This document shows positions 8,163 through 17,494 of a stretch of DNA of 27,762 nt, in pieces. The position numbers and the translations under genes are program-made. The notes beneath the pieces are model-generated. The model had not been told where the DNA came from. It worked only from the letters and a program-made list of their open reading frames with translations, and searched no databases. Numbering within the stretch: position 1 is the first letter of the stretch; each line of letters opens with the position of its first letter. The DNA comes from Ktedonobacteraceae bacterium. Its GTDB lineage: Bacteria > Chloroflexota > Ktedonobacteria > Ktedonobacterales > Ktedonobacteraceae. The DNA is taken from the NCBI GenBank assembly GCA_014896635.1, contig JADBKA010000040.1, positions 1 through 27,762 of the forward strand, written 5' to 3'.

Positions 8163-8601
8163 CAAAATGACTGGCGAGATCGACGCAAAGACTACCCGCC
8201 TGCTTGGTCTGCTGAGGCGAACCGAGAAGATAACAGAGGCGCGCGTCGATAGAGCGCTACAACCGGCTTTGACATGTGCGCAATATCATGCACTCATGGT
8301 TCTCATACGGGCCGGGGAACCCCTGTCACTGGGGCAGATCGCAGAAAGGTCGCACAGCGTTCGCTCGAATGCGACCCAGATGATTGATCGCCTGGAGGCA
8401 GAGGGACTGGTCGAGCGCGTCCTCGATCCCACCGACCGGCGCAGAGTGCTGGCCCAGATCACCCAGGAGGGACGTCGCCGCTATAACACTGCCGCTCAAG
8501 CGATACTCAAGATCGAGCAGGAGCTGCTTGAGCACTTTAGCGACGATGAGCGAGACCAGCTTACTTCTCTTTTGAGCCGGTTGGAGCAGATCTGGGGGTG
8601 A
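8158..8601 (+). CDS. MarR family transcriptional regulator
   Basis: This is a 147-residue winged-helix protein of ordinary MarR length. The DNA-binding core is visible as LTCAQYHALMVLIRAGEPLS, then LGQIAERSHSVRSNATQMIDRLEAEGLVER, and the wing with the family hallmark DPTDRRRVLAQIT. A C-terminal dimerisation helix follows. Such proteins usually repress an adjacent efflux or detoxification gene and are released by small aromatic ligands. Here the next gene is a (broken) MFS transporter with two long palindromes in front. An upstream in-frame TTG at 8122 is rejected as start because it is the -35 box. I expect translation from the first base of the mRNA. The ligand cannot be inferred. Confidence 0.92.
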   Translation: MNKMTGEIDAKTTRLLGLLRRTEKITEARVDRALQPALTCAQYHALMVLIRAGEPLSLGQIAERSHSVRSNATQMIDRLEAEGLVERVLDPTDRRRVLAQITQEGRRRYNTAAQAILKIEQELLEHFSDDERDQLTSLLSRLEQIWG

Positions 8602-8620
8602 TCTCTTTTTTTTGTTCAAC

Positions 8621-8651
8621 TATTCATATATGTACTATACACATATGAATA
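8621..8651. promoter_or_regulatory. palindromic operator 1 between marR and MFS gene
   Basis: Arms of 14 bases (TATTCATATATGTA and TACACATATGAATA) match with one mismatch around the centre CTA. The dyad symmetry, A/T-rich core and place next to a marR gene fit a MarR dimer site. It lies about 40 bases upstream of the candidate MFS promoter. Confidence 0.6.
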
Positions 8652-8689
8652 ATTGTTGCACACTCTCTTTTTGAATCACAGCACATGCA

Positions 8690-8719
8690 ATGACATCTGC
8701 TATAGCCTTCTCTTATAGT
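8690..8719 (+). promoter_or_regulatory. candidate promoter of the MFS gene
   Basis: ATGACA (-35) and TATAGT (-10) are spaced by 18 bases. The -10 lies inside the left end of palindrome 2, so a protein bound there would block RNA polymerase. Confidence 0.5.
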
Positions 8720-8750
8720 ACATACATGTACTGTACATATATGTACTATA
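8714..8750. promoter_or_regulatory. palindromic operator 2 overlapping the MFS promoter
   Basis: Two 17-base arms (TATAGTACATACATGTA and TACATATATGTACTATA) with one mismatch flank the centre CTG. The core shares ATATATGTACTATACAC with palindrome 1. Its overlap with the -10 suggests repression by steric block. Confidence 0.6.
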
Positions 8751-8808
8751 CACAAATTATGTGGTACTTCGAGCCATGCTCGTTGCAATCGAAAGGAGCC
8801 TTTTGCCC

Positions 8809-10009
8809 ATGTCCAGAGCTATAAAGGATGCCCCTGTCTCGAAAGATGCGCGCAAGCTGGATATACGAATTCTGTTGCTGGCCCTGGCTACCTTTGTACT
8901 GAGGACGGATTCGCTGATTGTTATTGGTATATTGCCCACTATCGCGCGTGAACTGCGGGTGACGGAAGGGGCAGCTCATTACCGCCTTCACGCTGGTGTA
9001 CGGGTTAGGAGGGCCGGGCCTGGCGGTTCTAACGGGCCGCTGGCGTAGTAATCGTGTGATAATTGTGGCGCTGGCAGCTTTTTGTGCCATCAATATCGGG
9101 TCCGCATCGTCGCCTACCTTTGCGACTCTGCTGGCTACACGTATTCTGGGTGGTGGTTTTGCAGCATTGATCAGTCCGCTGGCTTACGCGATGGCTCTAT
9201 CGCTGGCACCGGCAGAGAAACGGGGGCAAGCTCTTGCGCTCGTAATGAGCGGAATAACAGTTGCGAACATCATAGGCGGTCCGCTAGGAACCTGGATTGG
9301 GGAACATGCTGGCTGGCGTGCCTCGTTTGGTGTGATCGCACTTGTGGCTGGATTAGCCTGTATAGCCCTACTGATGAGCAGTCTACCGGACAGCAGTGCG
9401 TCACAAGCGATCTCGCTCAAGGACCGGCTTGCACCACTAAGAGAGCCTCAATTATTGCTGGCTCTGGCTCCCGCTTTTTTTGTGGGGGGAAGCTTCGCTC
9501 TCATCTATAACTACATTGCGCCCCTGCTTCAGTCGAATCTACACATCAATGACATCAGCATATTGCTGCTTATAACCGGCCTGGGAACAGTGGTGGCTAC
9601 GCAGGTAGGAGGAAGAATCATCGACCGCTTTGGCTCAACGCTGCCGCTGGTGACATTCCTGCCCGTGCTGATACTTTTTGAGAGCAGTATCGCCTACACA
9701 ACGACGTCCTGGATTGGAGCGGCGCTTGCGCTGTTCATCGGGGGCGCTTCGGGACCGGCCTTCTTTATCGCACAGCAGCATCGCGTCCTGAGCATGGCTC
9801 CTGAGCATGCGAATGTGATCGCCGCGCTCAGTAGTTCGCTGAACTTTCTGGCTATTGCCTGTAGCGCAATCCTGGGCGGTGTGGCGCTCTCTTATGTGCG
9901 GGTGACACAGTTGGGCTGGATTGGAGCAGGCTGTGGACTGGTGGGAATGGCGCTGTTGTTGATCAGTTTCACAGTGAGCAGACGTATGAGACGCGCTAGG
10001 GGGAGTTAA
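8809..10009 (+). pseudogene. MFS efflux transporter, frameshifted near codon 56
   Basis: The first frame starts at an ATG preceded by GAAAGGAG and encodes a short cytosolic tail and helix 1 (DIRILLLALATFVLRTDSLI), then IGILPTIARELRVTEGAA. Translation leaves the family pattern after 8976 and meets a stop at 9048. The next frame continues at QLITAFTLVYGLGGPGLAVL and runs to 10009 through the remaining helices, including motif LATRILGGGFAALISP and the antiporter-like GGPLGTWIGEHAGWR. Adding a second copy of the 8-mer GGGCAGCT (8969-8976) would rejoin the frames as EGAAGQLITAF and give a 402-residue protein, typical for 12-helix drug:H+ antiporters. It is therefore a recent break, a phase-variable state or a sequencing error. 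The MarR gene upstream is its likely repressor. Confidence 0.8.
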
Positions 10010-10062
10010 AATAGGGGAGTAAATCGACTCTTACTCACAATTCTGTCAGGCGTCTGTTCGGC

Positions 10063-10091
10063 TGGCTTCTCTTCCCGATACCGGGTATACT
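10063..10091 (+). promoter_or_regulatory. candidate hydrogenase operon promoter
   Basis: TATACT at 10086-10091 makes a good -10 about 60 bases before the first hydrogenase gene. The -35 at 17-base spacing (TGGCTT) is weak, so an activator may be needed. Confidence 0.35.
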
Positions 10092-10151
10092 GAGAAGGGC
10101 GTTTTTATCCGCCACTGACACAGTGCGCAGCACGCGGTTTGGAGGGGATTC

Positions 10152-11321
<1,170 letters not shown>

Positions 11322-11323
11322 CG

Positions 11324-11791
11324 ATGCAGACATTAGAAACGGTGCTGGCCGCACATCCTTTTTTTCAGGGCCTTGCCCCTGCTTATCTCTCGCTGATCGC
11401 CGGGTGCGCGTCACAGGTCCACTACGACGCCGGAACGTACATCTTTCGTGAAGGCGAGGACGCCACCCATTTCTACATGATCCGTAAGGGGAAAGTGGCC
11501 CTGGAGACCGTCGCGGCTCAACGCGGTCCTATCGTCATCGAAACCATCGAAAACGGGGAAGCGCTTGGCTGGTCCTGGCTTTTCCCGCCGTATCGCTGGC
11601 ACTTCAGCGCCCGGACCATCGAGCCGACGCTGGCGATCAGACTGGATGGTGCCTGCCTGCGAGCGAAGAGCGAGACGGATCATGAACTGGGCTACGAGCT
11701 GATCAGGCGAGTGGCGACCGTTGTGATCGAGCGGCTACAGGCCACACGGCTGCAACTGCTCGATATATACAATATACCGGCAGGAAGGTAG
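11324..11791 (+). CDS. cyclic-nucleotide-binding-domain protein inside the hydrogenase operon
   Basis: The 155-residue protein starts two bases after hyhB and ends at the start of hyhG. It has a single Crp-like beta-roll: HPFFQGLAPAYLSLIAGCAS, then REGEDATHFYMIRKGKVALE, then the ENGEALGWSWLFPPYRWHFSART region and a C-terminal helix. There is no helix-turn-helix domain, so it is not an ordinary Crp/Fnr regulator. The phosphate-binding cassette keeps Gly-Glu but the usual Arg-(Ser/Ala)-Ala is altered to SART, so cAMP binding is doubtful. Its place between structural subunits suggests a subunit-like or enzyme-tuning role, possibly sensing a nucleotide or the redox state. That role is inference. 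Confidence 0.8.
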   Translation: MQTLETVLAAHPFFQGLAPAYLSLIAGCASQVHYDAGTYIFREGEDATHFYMIRKGKVALETVAAQRGPIVIETIENGEALGWSWLFPPYRWHFSARTIEPTLAIRLDGACLRAKSETDHELGYELIRRVATVVIERLQATRLQLLDIYNIPAGR

Positions 11792-12634
11792 GTGGTGGCA
11801 GTGATCAACAGCGATCCGATGCTCCCCAGTATTTACAGTATCAGGCGCGTGCGCCGCGAACTGGCGGATACGTTCACGCTCGAACTGGAGCCGCAGGACG
11901 GCGAGGATATTCCTCCGTTTGACGGCGGGCAGTTCAACATGCTCTACGTCTTCGGTGTGGGCGAAATTCCCGTTTCGATCAGTGGCGACCCGGCAAAACG
12001 CAGGCCACTGGCGCATACGACACGCGCCGTCGGCGTGGTCTCAAGGGCGATGAGTGAACTGGACGTAGGGGATGTGCTTGGCGTGCGCGGTCCTTTTGGC
12101 AGCCACTGGCCGCTTGAGCAGGCTCAGGGCAAAGATGTGGTCATCGTCGCCGGCGGAATCGGGCTGGCGCCGCTGCGCTCGGTCATGTACCAGGTCACGG
12201 CACAGCGCGAGCGGTATGGCAAAGTTGTTCTGCTCTACGGCGCGCGCACCCCCCACGACATCCTCTACCGGCGCGACCTCGAACACTGGCGCGCGCACTT
12301 CGATCTCGAAGTCTACGTCACAGTCGATAGGGCCACCAGTTCCTGGCATGGCAGCGTCGGCGTGGTCACACGCCTGATCCCGCGCGCGCCGTTCGACCCG
12401 CTCAATACCGTCGCAATGGTCTGCGGCCCGGAGATCATGATGCGCTTCACCGCCGCCGAACTGGAGAAGCGCGGCGTACCACGCGATGCCATCTACGTTT
12501 CGATGGAGCGCAACATGAAATGCGCTATCGGGCTGTGCGGTCACTGCCAGTTTGAGCAGTATTTCATCTGTAAAGACGGCCCGGTCTTCCCATACAGCCG
12601 GGTGCAGCACTTGCTGGTCAGGGGGGAAATTTAA
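11792..12634 (+). CDS. hyhG: group 3b-type hydrogenase gamma subunit (FAD/NAD(P), 2Fe-2S)
   Basis: This 280-residue ferredoxin-NADP reductase-like protein has an FAD-binding barrel (about 1-105), an NAD(P)-binding domain with [13 protein letters not shown] at 119-131 and LYGARTP, and a C-terminal dihydroorotate-dehydrogenase-K-like 2Fe-2S motif with Cys244, 249, 252 and 260 (CAIGLCGHC...C). It exchanges electrons between NAD(P)H and the beta subunit. The start is ambiguous: GTG codons at 11792, 11795 and 11801 follow GGAAGG; the 11795 or 11801 codons have better spacing. It is tightly packed in the operon and its stop touches the next ATG. Confidence 0.88.
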   Translation: MVAVINSDPMLPSIYSIRRVRRELADTFTLELEPQDGEDIPPFDGGQFNMLYVFGVGEIPVSISGDPAKRRPLAHTTRAVGVVSRAMSELDVGDVLGVRGPFGSHWPLEQAQGKDVVIVAGGIGLAPLRSVMYQVTAQRERYGKVVLLYGARTPHDILYRRDLEHWRAHFDLEVYVTVDRATSSWHGSVGVVTRLIPRAPFDPLNTVAMVCGPEIMMRFTAAELEKRGVPRDAIYVSMERNMKCAIGLCGHCQFEQYFICKDGPVFPYSRVQHLLVRGEI

Positions 12635-13414
12635 ATGGCACGCAAAGAGAAGCCAAAGCTGGCTGTATGGAAGTTTGCTTCCTGCGATGGCTGTCAGTTG
12701 AGCCTGCTGGACTGTGAAGACGAGCTATTAGCGGTGGCCGGAGAAGTAGAGATCGCCTATTTCCCCGAAGCGTCGCGGACAATGGGCAAAGGACCGTACG
12801 ACCTCTCGCTCGTCGAAGGCTCGATCACCACGCCGCACGATGCCGAGCGCATTCATCGTGTACGCCGCGCCTCGAAATACCTGGTCACGATTGGCGCGTG
12901 CGCTACCTCTGGCGGTATCCAGGCCTTGCGCAACTTTAAAGACGTCAAACAATTCATCTCGGCTGTCTATGCATCGCCTCAGTATATCGAGACGCTCAAC
13001 AAATCGACGCCGATTGCTGATCATGTCTTTGTCGATTTTGAGCTGCACGGCTGCCCCATCAACAAGTATCAGCTCGTCGAGGTCATCAGCGCCTTCCTGC
13101 ACGGACGCAAACCGAACACGCCGCCGCATAGCGTCTGTATCGAGTGCAAGCAACGCGGCACCGTCTGCGTGATGGTGGCGCATGGCACGCCCTGCCTCGG
13201 CCCGGTGACGCATGCGGGCTGCGGCGCGCTCTGCCCGGCCTACGCGCGCGGCTGCTACGGCTGCTTCGGCCCCAAAGAGACGCCGAACACGATTTCACTG
13301 AGTCGGCAGTGGCAACAGATGGGAGCCGGCGATCAGCATATTCTGCGCGTATTTCGCTCCTTCAATGCCTATGCCGAGCCGTTCAGACGGGAGAGTGAAT
13401 TGCATGAGCAATAG
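12635..13414 (+). CDS. hyhS: group 3b-type [NiFe] hydrogenase small subunit
   Basis: The 259-residue small (delta) subunit carries the proximal cluster ligands Cys17 and Cys20 ([11 protein letters not shown]), Cys89 (GACATSGG) and Cys140 ([10 protein letters not shown]). Further cysteines at 168, 171, 178, 187, 196, 200, 207 and 210 can hold the medial and distal clusters. It lacks a Tat signal peptide and a membrane anchor, so the enzyme is cytosolic. It relays electrons between the NiFe site and the beta/gamma subunits. Its ATG follows the gamma stop codon directly; its last codons overlap the large-subunit start by 11 bases, suggesting translational coupling and equal synthesis. Confidence 0.93.
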   Translation: MARKEKPKLAVWKFASCDGCQLSLLDCEDELLAVAGEVEIAYFPEASRTMGKGPYDLSLVEGSITTPHDAERIHRVRRASKYLVTIGACATSGGIQALRNFKDVKQFISAVYASPQYIETLNKSTPIADHVFVDFELHGCPINKYQLVEVISAFLHGRKPNTPPHSVCIECKQRGTVCVMVAHGTPCLGPVTHAGCGALCPAYARGCYGCFGPKETPNTISLSRQWQQMGAGDQHILRVFRSFNAYAEPFRRESELHEQ

Positions 13415-14693
13415 AACCATCAAAGTAGACTACCTGGCTCGCGTCGAAGGCGAAGGCGCGCTCTATATCAGGCTCAAAGGCGATACAGTGGCCGATGTGA
13501 AACTGAAGATTTTTGAGCCACCGCGCTTCTTTGAAGCATTCCTGCGCGGACGCCACTTCAGCGAGGCGCCCGATATCACTGCCCGCATCTGCGGCATCTG
13601 TCCCGTCGCCTACCAGATGAGCGCCGTTCACGCCATCGAGCAGGCGCTGGGCGTGACGGTCGGTGGGCAACTGCGCGCTTTGCGACGGCTGCTGTACTGC
13701 GGCGAGTGGATCGAGAGTCACGCGCTGCACGTCTTCATGCTGCACGCCCCCGACTTTCTCGGCTATGCCGATGCGGTCCAGATGGCAAAGGACCATCCCG
13801 AAGTGGTACAGCGCGCCTTACAGGTGAAAAAGGCCGGCAATGCCATCGTCGCCTGCCTCGGCGGACGTGAAATTCACCCGATCAACGTGCGGGTGGGTGG
13901 CTTCTACAAAACCCCAACGAAGCGCGATCTCGCCCGACTCAAAGAGCAACTGCTACCCGCGCGCGAGGTCGCGGCGGAGACGGTGCGCTGGCTGGCAACG
14001 CTGCCCTTCCCGAATTTCGAGCAGGACTACGAATTCGTCGCGCTGCATCACGCGGCTGAATATCCTTTCAATGAAGGACGGCTGGTCTCCAGCAAAGGAC
14101 TGGACATCGCCGTCCAGCAGTACGAGGAGCACTTTGCCGAAGAACACGTTTCCTACAGCAGCGCGCTGCACTCTATACACAAAGGACACAGCGCCTATTT
14201 CGTTGGCCCGCTGGCACGTTACAATCTGAACTTCGCGCAGCTCTCTGCCTCGGCCCAGGAAGCCGCCCGCGCAGCAGGACTGGGACCGGTATGCCGCAAT
14301 CCTTTCAAGAGCATTCTCGTGCGCAGCATCGAGATACTCTACGCCTTCGACGAAGCTCTGCACATCATCGACGAGTACGAGGAGCCAGATGCGCCATCCG
14401 TCCAGATCGAGTCGCACGCCGGGACGGGCCAGGCTGCGACAGAGGCGCCGCGTGGGACGCTCTACCATCGCTATCAGATCGACGATGCCGGTACCATCCT
14501 CATCGCAAAGATCGTTCCCCCTACCTCACAGAATCAGAAAACCATCGAGAACGATCTCAGGAGCTATGTGAAGCAGGCCGTTCATCTGCCCGACGAGCAA
14601 CTGACCTGGCAGTGCGAGCAAGCTGTGCGCAACTACGATCCCTGCATCTCCTGCTCGACGCATTTCCTGAAACTGCATATTGAACGCACTTGA
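13404..14693 (+). CDS. hyhL: group 3b-type [NiFe] hydrogenase large (catalytic) subunit
   Basis: The 429-residue alpha subunit holds the NiFe centre. The N-terminal motif [14 protein letters not shown] has Cys63 and Cys66; the C-terminal motif [13 protein letters not shown] has Cys414, Cys417 and His420. These four Cys bind nickel and iron. It catalyses reversible H2 oxidation coupled to NAD(P)+ reduction. I place the start at the ATG after GGGAGAG, inside the last codons of hyhS; an upstream in-frame ATG lacks a ribosome site. Nine residues follow His420 and are the likely substrate of the endopeptidase encoded next. Genes for NiFe cofactor assembly (hypA-F) are not in the window. Confidence 0.95.
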   Translation: MSNRTIKVDYLARVEGEGALYIRLKGDTVADVKLKIFEPPRFFEAFLRGRHFSEAPDITARICGICPVAYQMSAVHAIEQALGVTVGGQLRALRRLLYCGEWIESHALHVFMLHAPDFLGYADAVQMAKDHPEVVQRALQVKKAGNAIVACLGGREIHPINVRVGGFYKTPTKRDLARLKEQLLPAREVAAETVRWLATLPFPNFEQDYEFVALHHAAEYPFNEGRLVSSKGLDIAVQQYEEHFAEEHVSYSSALHSIHKGHSAYFVGPLARYNLNFAQLSASAQEAARAAGLGPVCRNPFKSILVRSIEILYAFDEALHIIDEYEEPDAPSVQIESHAGTGQAATEAPRGTLYHRYQIDDAGTILIAKIVPPTSQNQKTIENDLRSYVKQAVHLPDEQLTWQCEQAVRNYDPCISCSTHFLKLHIERT

Positions 14694-14723
14694 TAGCAGG
14701 AAAGAGGAAACGAGATAGGTGTA

Positions 14724-15182
14724 ATGGAAGAGGCAATTCTGATTATCGGCGTGGGCAATGAGTATCGTTCAGACGATGGCGCCGGGCTGGCGGTGGCGCG
14801 AAGATTGCAACAGATGCGGCTACCGCATGTTCGTATCATGGAATCAACAGGGGACGGCCTGAAACTGCTCGCGGCCTGGAACACCGCCGGGGCGACGCGG
14901 GTAATCATCATTGATGCTGTCACCTCCGGGGCGCCGCCCGGCACCATTCACCGCTTCGTCCTACCATCAGAGATGCTCTCGCTTCACTGCACGTTCCAAT
15001 CAACGCACACCTTCGGCCTGGGTGAAGCTCTCTCCCTGGCTCAGGTGCTGCATCAGCTTCCCTCATCCCTGCTGCTCTACGCCATCGAAGCACAGCATTT
15101 CGCCACCGGCACCGGCCTCTCACCGGCAGTGCAAGAGGCGGTACACAAAGTAGTGGAGCGCGTGCAGCAGGATTTGATATAA
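14724..15182 (+). CDS. hydrogenase maturation endopeptidase (M52 family)
   Basis: The 152-residue protein has the HycI/HyaD fold signatures: IIGVGNEYRSDDGAGLAVAR at the N-terminus with the metal-binding Glu of GNE, IIIDAV with the second acidic ligand, and QSTHTFGL with the His ligand. Enzymes of this family recognise nickel in the nearly finished large subunit and cut off its C-terminal peptide. It is the last gene of the operon, 30 bases after hyhL, and its substrate is almost certainly HyhL. Cytosolic. Confidence 0.92.
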   Translation: MEEAILIIGVGNEYRSDDGAGLAVARRLQQMRLPHVRIMESTGDGLKLLAAWNTAGATRVIIIDAVTSGAPPGTIHRFVLPSEMLSLHCTFQSTHTFGLGEALSLAQVLHQLPSSLLLYAIEAQHFATGTGLSPAVQEAVHKVVERVQQDLI

Positions 15183-15187
15183 ATAAG

Positions 15188-15227
15188 CGGCGGCGCAGGG
15201 AGAGGGATTGCTCCTTCTGCGTCGCCG
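15188..15227. terminator. bidirectional terminator between hydrogenase operon and hsp20
   Basis: CGGCGGCGCAG and CTGCGTCGCCG form an 11-pair stem with one G-U pair (inner GGAG/CTCC adds to it). It lies between two convergent genes and can serve both. A T-rich stretch follows only on the minus-strand side (CTTATTTATA), so termination of hsp20 transcripts is the better supported. Confidence 0.6.
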
Positions 15228-15265
15228 TCTCAGTCAACACGCGATTCGAGTCGGCCACAGTCTGT

Positions 15266-15733
15266 TTAGCGGGCGCCTGCGGCCTCTTTGACTCGGATAG
15301 GAATTTGCTTTGGCTTCACGGCCTCGGCCTTCGGTGCCTGGAGCGTCAAAACGCCATGTTCATAGGTAGCCTGAACCTTCGCCGTATCGACAGCGGTCGG
15401 CAGCACCACCGTACGACTCATCGCGCCCTCATAGCGCTCCTGCCGCACATAAGTACCCTTCTTGACCTTCGTCTCTTCTTTCTTTGCTACGCGAATGCAG
15501 ACAGTATCGTCTTCTGCCGTGACCTCGATATCTTCTGGCTTCAAGCCGGGCAGAGCAGCCTCAATCACATACTGCTGCTTATCCTCGGTCTCATAGACAT
15601 CGACAGGGAACGTCCGCATCGTCAGCAACTCAAAACGAGGGCTAATAAAGCTCTCTTCAAACAGGCGGTTCATGGCCTCGCGCAGCGGCATGAACACGTC
15701 AAACGGATCTCTTGGAACCATTGACATAATCAT
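15266..15733 (-). CDS. hsp20: small heat shock protein, Hsp20/alpha-crystallin family
   Basis: This 155-residue protein has an N-terminal arm (DPFDVFMPLREAMNRLFEESF), an alpha-crystallin domain with PVDVYETEDKQQYVIEAALPG and the hallmark EHGVLTLQAPK, and a C-terminal IPI motif (QIPIRV) used in oligomer assembly. It holds unfolding proteins in a refoldable state. The start is the ATG after AAGGAAGG; two further in-frame ATG codons follow within five codons. Its 5' side is unusual: the tnpB stop codon is only 19 bases upstream on the same strand, leaving no room for a promoter in between, so hsp20 may be read through from tnpB or from a promoter inside it. Confidence 0.93.
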   Translation of the reverse strand: MIMSMVPRDPFDVFMPLREAMNRLFEESFISPRFELLTMRTFPVDVYETEDKQQYVIEAALPGLKPEDIEVTAEDDTVCIRVAKKEETKVKKGTYVRQERYEGAMSRTVVLPTAVDTAKVQATYEHGVLTLQAPKAEAVKPKQIPIRVKEAAGAR

Positions 15734-15752
15734 TCTGCCTTCCTTTTTGTCC

Positions 15753-17174
15753 TCAAACATACTCAGTTGCGGTGAACACGTCCGCACACCGCATGGAGAT
15801 CCGCTCCATGTGTGGCCCAGGCCGGGCAAGGAACCGCATCAGGATGTTGACGGCGCTATTTTCGTCACGGTCCCTGATGAGTCCACAGTTCTCACAGCGA
15901 TACGTCCGCTTCCATAGCGGCATGCTTTGCTTGTGTCCACATCCACTACACCGTTTGGACGTGTCGCGTTCATCTAAGACCACGAGAGCCTTCCCGGCCT
16001 TCAGGCATTTGTAGCGGAGCATCTGCACGAACCCGTACAATCCCCAGTCATTATACACCATGCGATTGAGGGTTTTGTTGCGTTTCTGGTGCTCGGCCAT
16101 GACCATCTGGCGCTGAGAAAGGTCTCCTACCACAACGGTTCTCTCAACCAGTTTGTGGGTGATGAGGTGTGAGGCTTTGTGCAAGCTATCCTTCTGCTTG
16201 TGGCGCTTCTTCTCAGAGACGCGCCTGTACACCTTTGAGAGGCGAATGTAGCGCCGCGATTTCTTCTTGCATTTGTCGCGCTTCGAGCGAATTTTGTCCA
16301 GTTGCTTGTTATACCAGCGGTGGCCTTTGAAGCCACCGATGTGGTAGACCCGCCCATGCTCGTTCACCCCGGTCGCAAGCGTCTTGATGCCCAGGTCAAA
16401 GGCCACCACCTGTGCTCCTGTGGCGGATTCTCCAGATGGAGTCTGCTCTGGCTCCTTGATCTTGCCCGACACCTGTGTGCTCTGTTCGTTTCGCTCGTTT
16501 TGTTCAGCCTGTTCGTCGGGCTGCTCTTCATGCTCCTCATCCCGGTAGACATACACAAACGAGGCGTGATAATTACCGCGCGCATCGCGGCTGATCGCCA
16601 CGTTCCGAAAGCCCGGCGGCGGCTCTTCGGTGAGTCTGGCTCGCACGTTGGGGTAAAGCTTGTGCTTCTCACCTTTCCCGCCGGTGGGCAGAATGAGCGT
16701 TTTGCCCTCGATCTTGAGGTACATGGCCGGGTAGATCAGCGTGAAGAAGCAGTGGCGCGGGCGCACACGCGGGAATCCCGGTTTCTCGCCGTTCTGCACG
16801 CGCCGAAAGAAGGCTTGCATCGCGGCATGCAGCCGAAAGTAGACCTCGTGCAGCAGCTTGCCGTAGACAAAGTGCAGTTCCGGGTCATACCGCTTGCTCT
16901 CCTGGAGCGTCGCCTTCGCCTTGCGCCAGCCGGGCCAGCGTTCCCCCGCGCGCAGTTTCATCACCCACCAGTTGTAGAGGCCGCGACACTTGCCTTGCAT
17001 GAACTCCAGGGTTGCCGCGTCGCGCGCCGAAACGGTCAGTTTGATCTTCTTGCACAGCACCGGTCCTCCCGGCCCTGCTTCTTCCTCGACCTCTTCCTCG
17101 ACCTCCGCCGCTGACTCTGCCCTCTCTGCCCTCTCGGTCATCGCCCCCGCTGTTTCCCATAAAGCTTGTTTCAT
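15753..17174 (-). CDS. tnpB: TnpB-type RNA-guided nuclease (IS200/IS605 family OrfB)
   Basis: The 473-residue protein has an N-terminal part from about residue 40 (CKKIKLTVSARDAATLEFMQ, CRGLYNWW), an acidic, Gln/Glu-rich linker at about 211-255, then a split RuvC domain. RuvC-I is AFDLGIKTLATG (Asp260) and RuvC-III is RDRDENSAVNIL (Asp437). The zinc finger is Cys409, 412, 427 and 430. At RuvC-II the usual Glu of (V/I)EDL is Gly350 (VVVGDLSQRQM); Glu402 in DERDTSKRCSGC is a candidate replacement, as described for TnpB groups with a rearranged catalytic site. No TnpA transposase is present. Related enzymes cut DNA guided by an RNA derived from the gene's 3' end. The first 38 residues are Ala/Glu-rich; a start further in is possible. 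Confidence 0.88.
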   Translation of the reverse strand: MKQALWETAGAMTERAERAESAAEVEEEVEEEAGPGGPVLCKKIKLTVSARDAATLEFMQGKCRGLYNWWVMKLRAGERWPGWRKAKATLQESKRYDPELHFVYGKLLHEVYFRLHAAMQAFFRRVQNGEKPGFPRVRPRHCFFTLIYPAMYLKIEGKTLILPTGGKGEKHKLYPNVRARLTEEPPPGFRNVAISRDARGNYHASFVYVYRDEEHEEQPDEQAEQNERNEQSTQVSGKIKEPEQTPSGESATGAQVVAFDLGIKTLATGVNEHGRVYHIGGFKGHRWYNKQLDKIRSKRDKCKKKSRRYIRLSKVYRRVSEKKRHKQKDSLHKASHLITHKLVERTVVVGDLSQRQMVMAEHQKRNKTLNRMVYNDWGLYGFVQMLRYKCLKAGKALVVLDERDTSKRCSGCGHKQSMPLWKRTYRCENCGLIRDRDENSAVNILMRFLARPGPHMERISMRCADVFTATEYV

Positions 17175-17250
17175 CTGTTTTTTCTCTTCTTTCTTTTCTT
17201 GATACTAGTTTCTTCTCCCACAGCAGAAGAGACAGGCACAGCAGCAATGC

Positions 17251-17280
17251 GCCGCCTGCCTGCCCTGCCCTGCCTACCTG
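17251..17280. repeat. short CCTGC-type low-complexity repeat
   Basis: GCCTGCCTGCCCTGCCCTGC followed by CTACCTG is a run of four- and five-base units next to the end of a decayed gene and just upstream of tnpB. The stretch from 17175 to 17273 otherwise shows only pyrimidine-rich sequence. I could not define the left end of the element here. Confidence 0.5.
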
Positions 17281-17492
17281 CTTTCTGACCCTGTTAGCTC
17301 TTCCTGGTAGATCACCCAGGATGTTTCTCGGCTTAATGGCGAAAGCTCTTCCTCTTGCACAATGGGAATGGTTCCGAATGCATCGGTAAGGCCTTCTCGC
17401 TCGTCCTATATGTCGAATGCTGCCGTAAAAGCTATCGCTCTTGTGCTATTCTCATCAATGAAAGTGAACTTGTAGTTCCTCTAGTTGTCCAT
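17274..17492 (-). pseudogene. decayed small gene with two in-frame amber codons
   Basis: The frame starts at an ATG with GAGAGGAA upstream and stays open for 72 codons except for TAG at codons 4 and 29, then stops with TAG. Readable parts are RNYKFTFIDENSTRAIAFTA and EREGLTDAFGTIPIVQEEEL, which look like genuine protein. Both stops could come from CAG (Gln) by a single C-to-T change. The protein family is unknown to me. The gene follows the next decayed ORF by two bases, as in an operon. Pseudogene is the simplest reading; amber readthrough is the alternative. Confidence 0.5.
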
Positions 17493-17494
17493 GT

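Noticed and set aside
15734..15829. 32-residue N-terminal extension of Hsp20
   Set aside because: It lies within the tnpB 3' end in another frame; a clear ribosome site precedes the internal ATG.
15753..17174. TnpB as a nuclease-dead, TldR-like repressor of hsp20
   Set aside because: Both RuvC aspartates and the zinc finger are intact and a substitute Glu is present, so inactivity is not supported; kept only as a remote possibility.
17251..17280. Short CCTGC repeats as a CRISPR or satellite array
   Set aside because: Units of four to five bases without spacers; simple low-complexity sequence.
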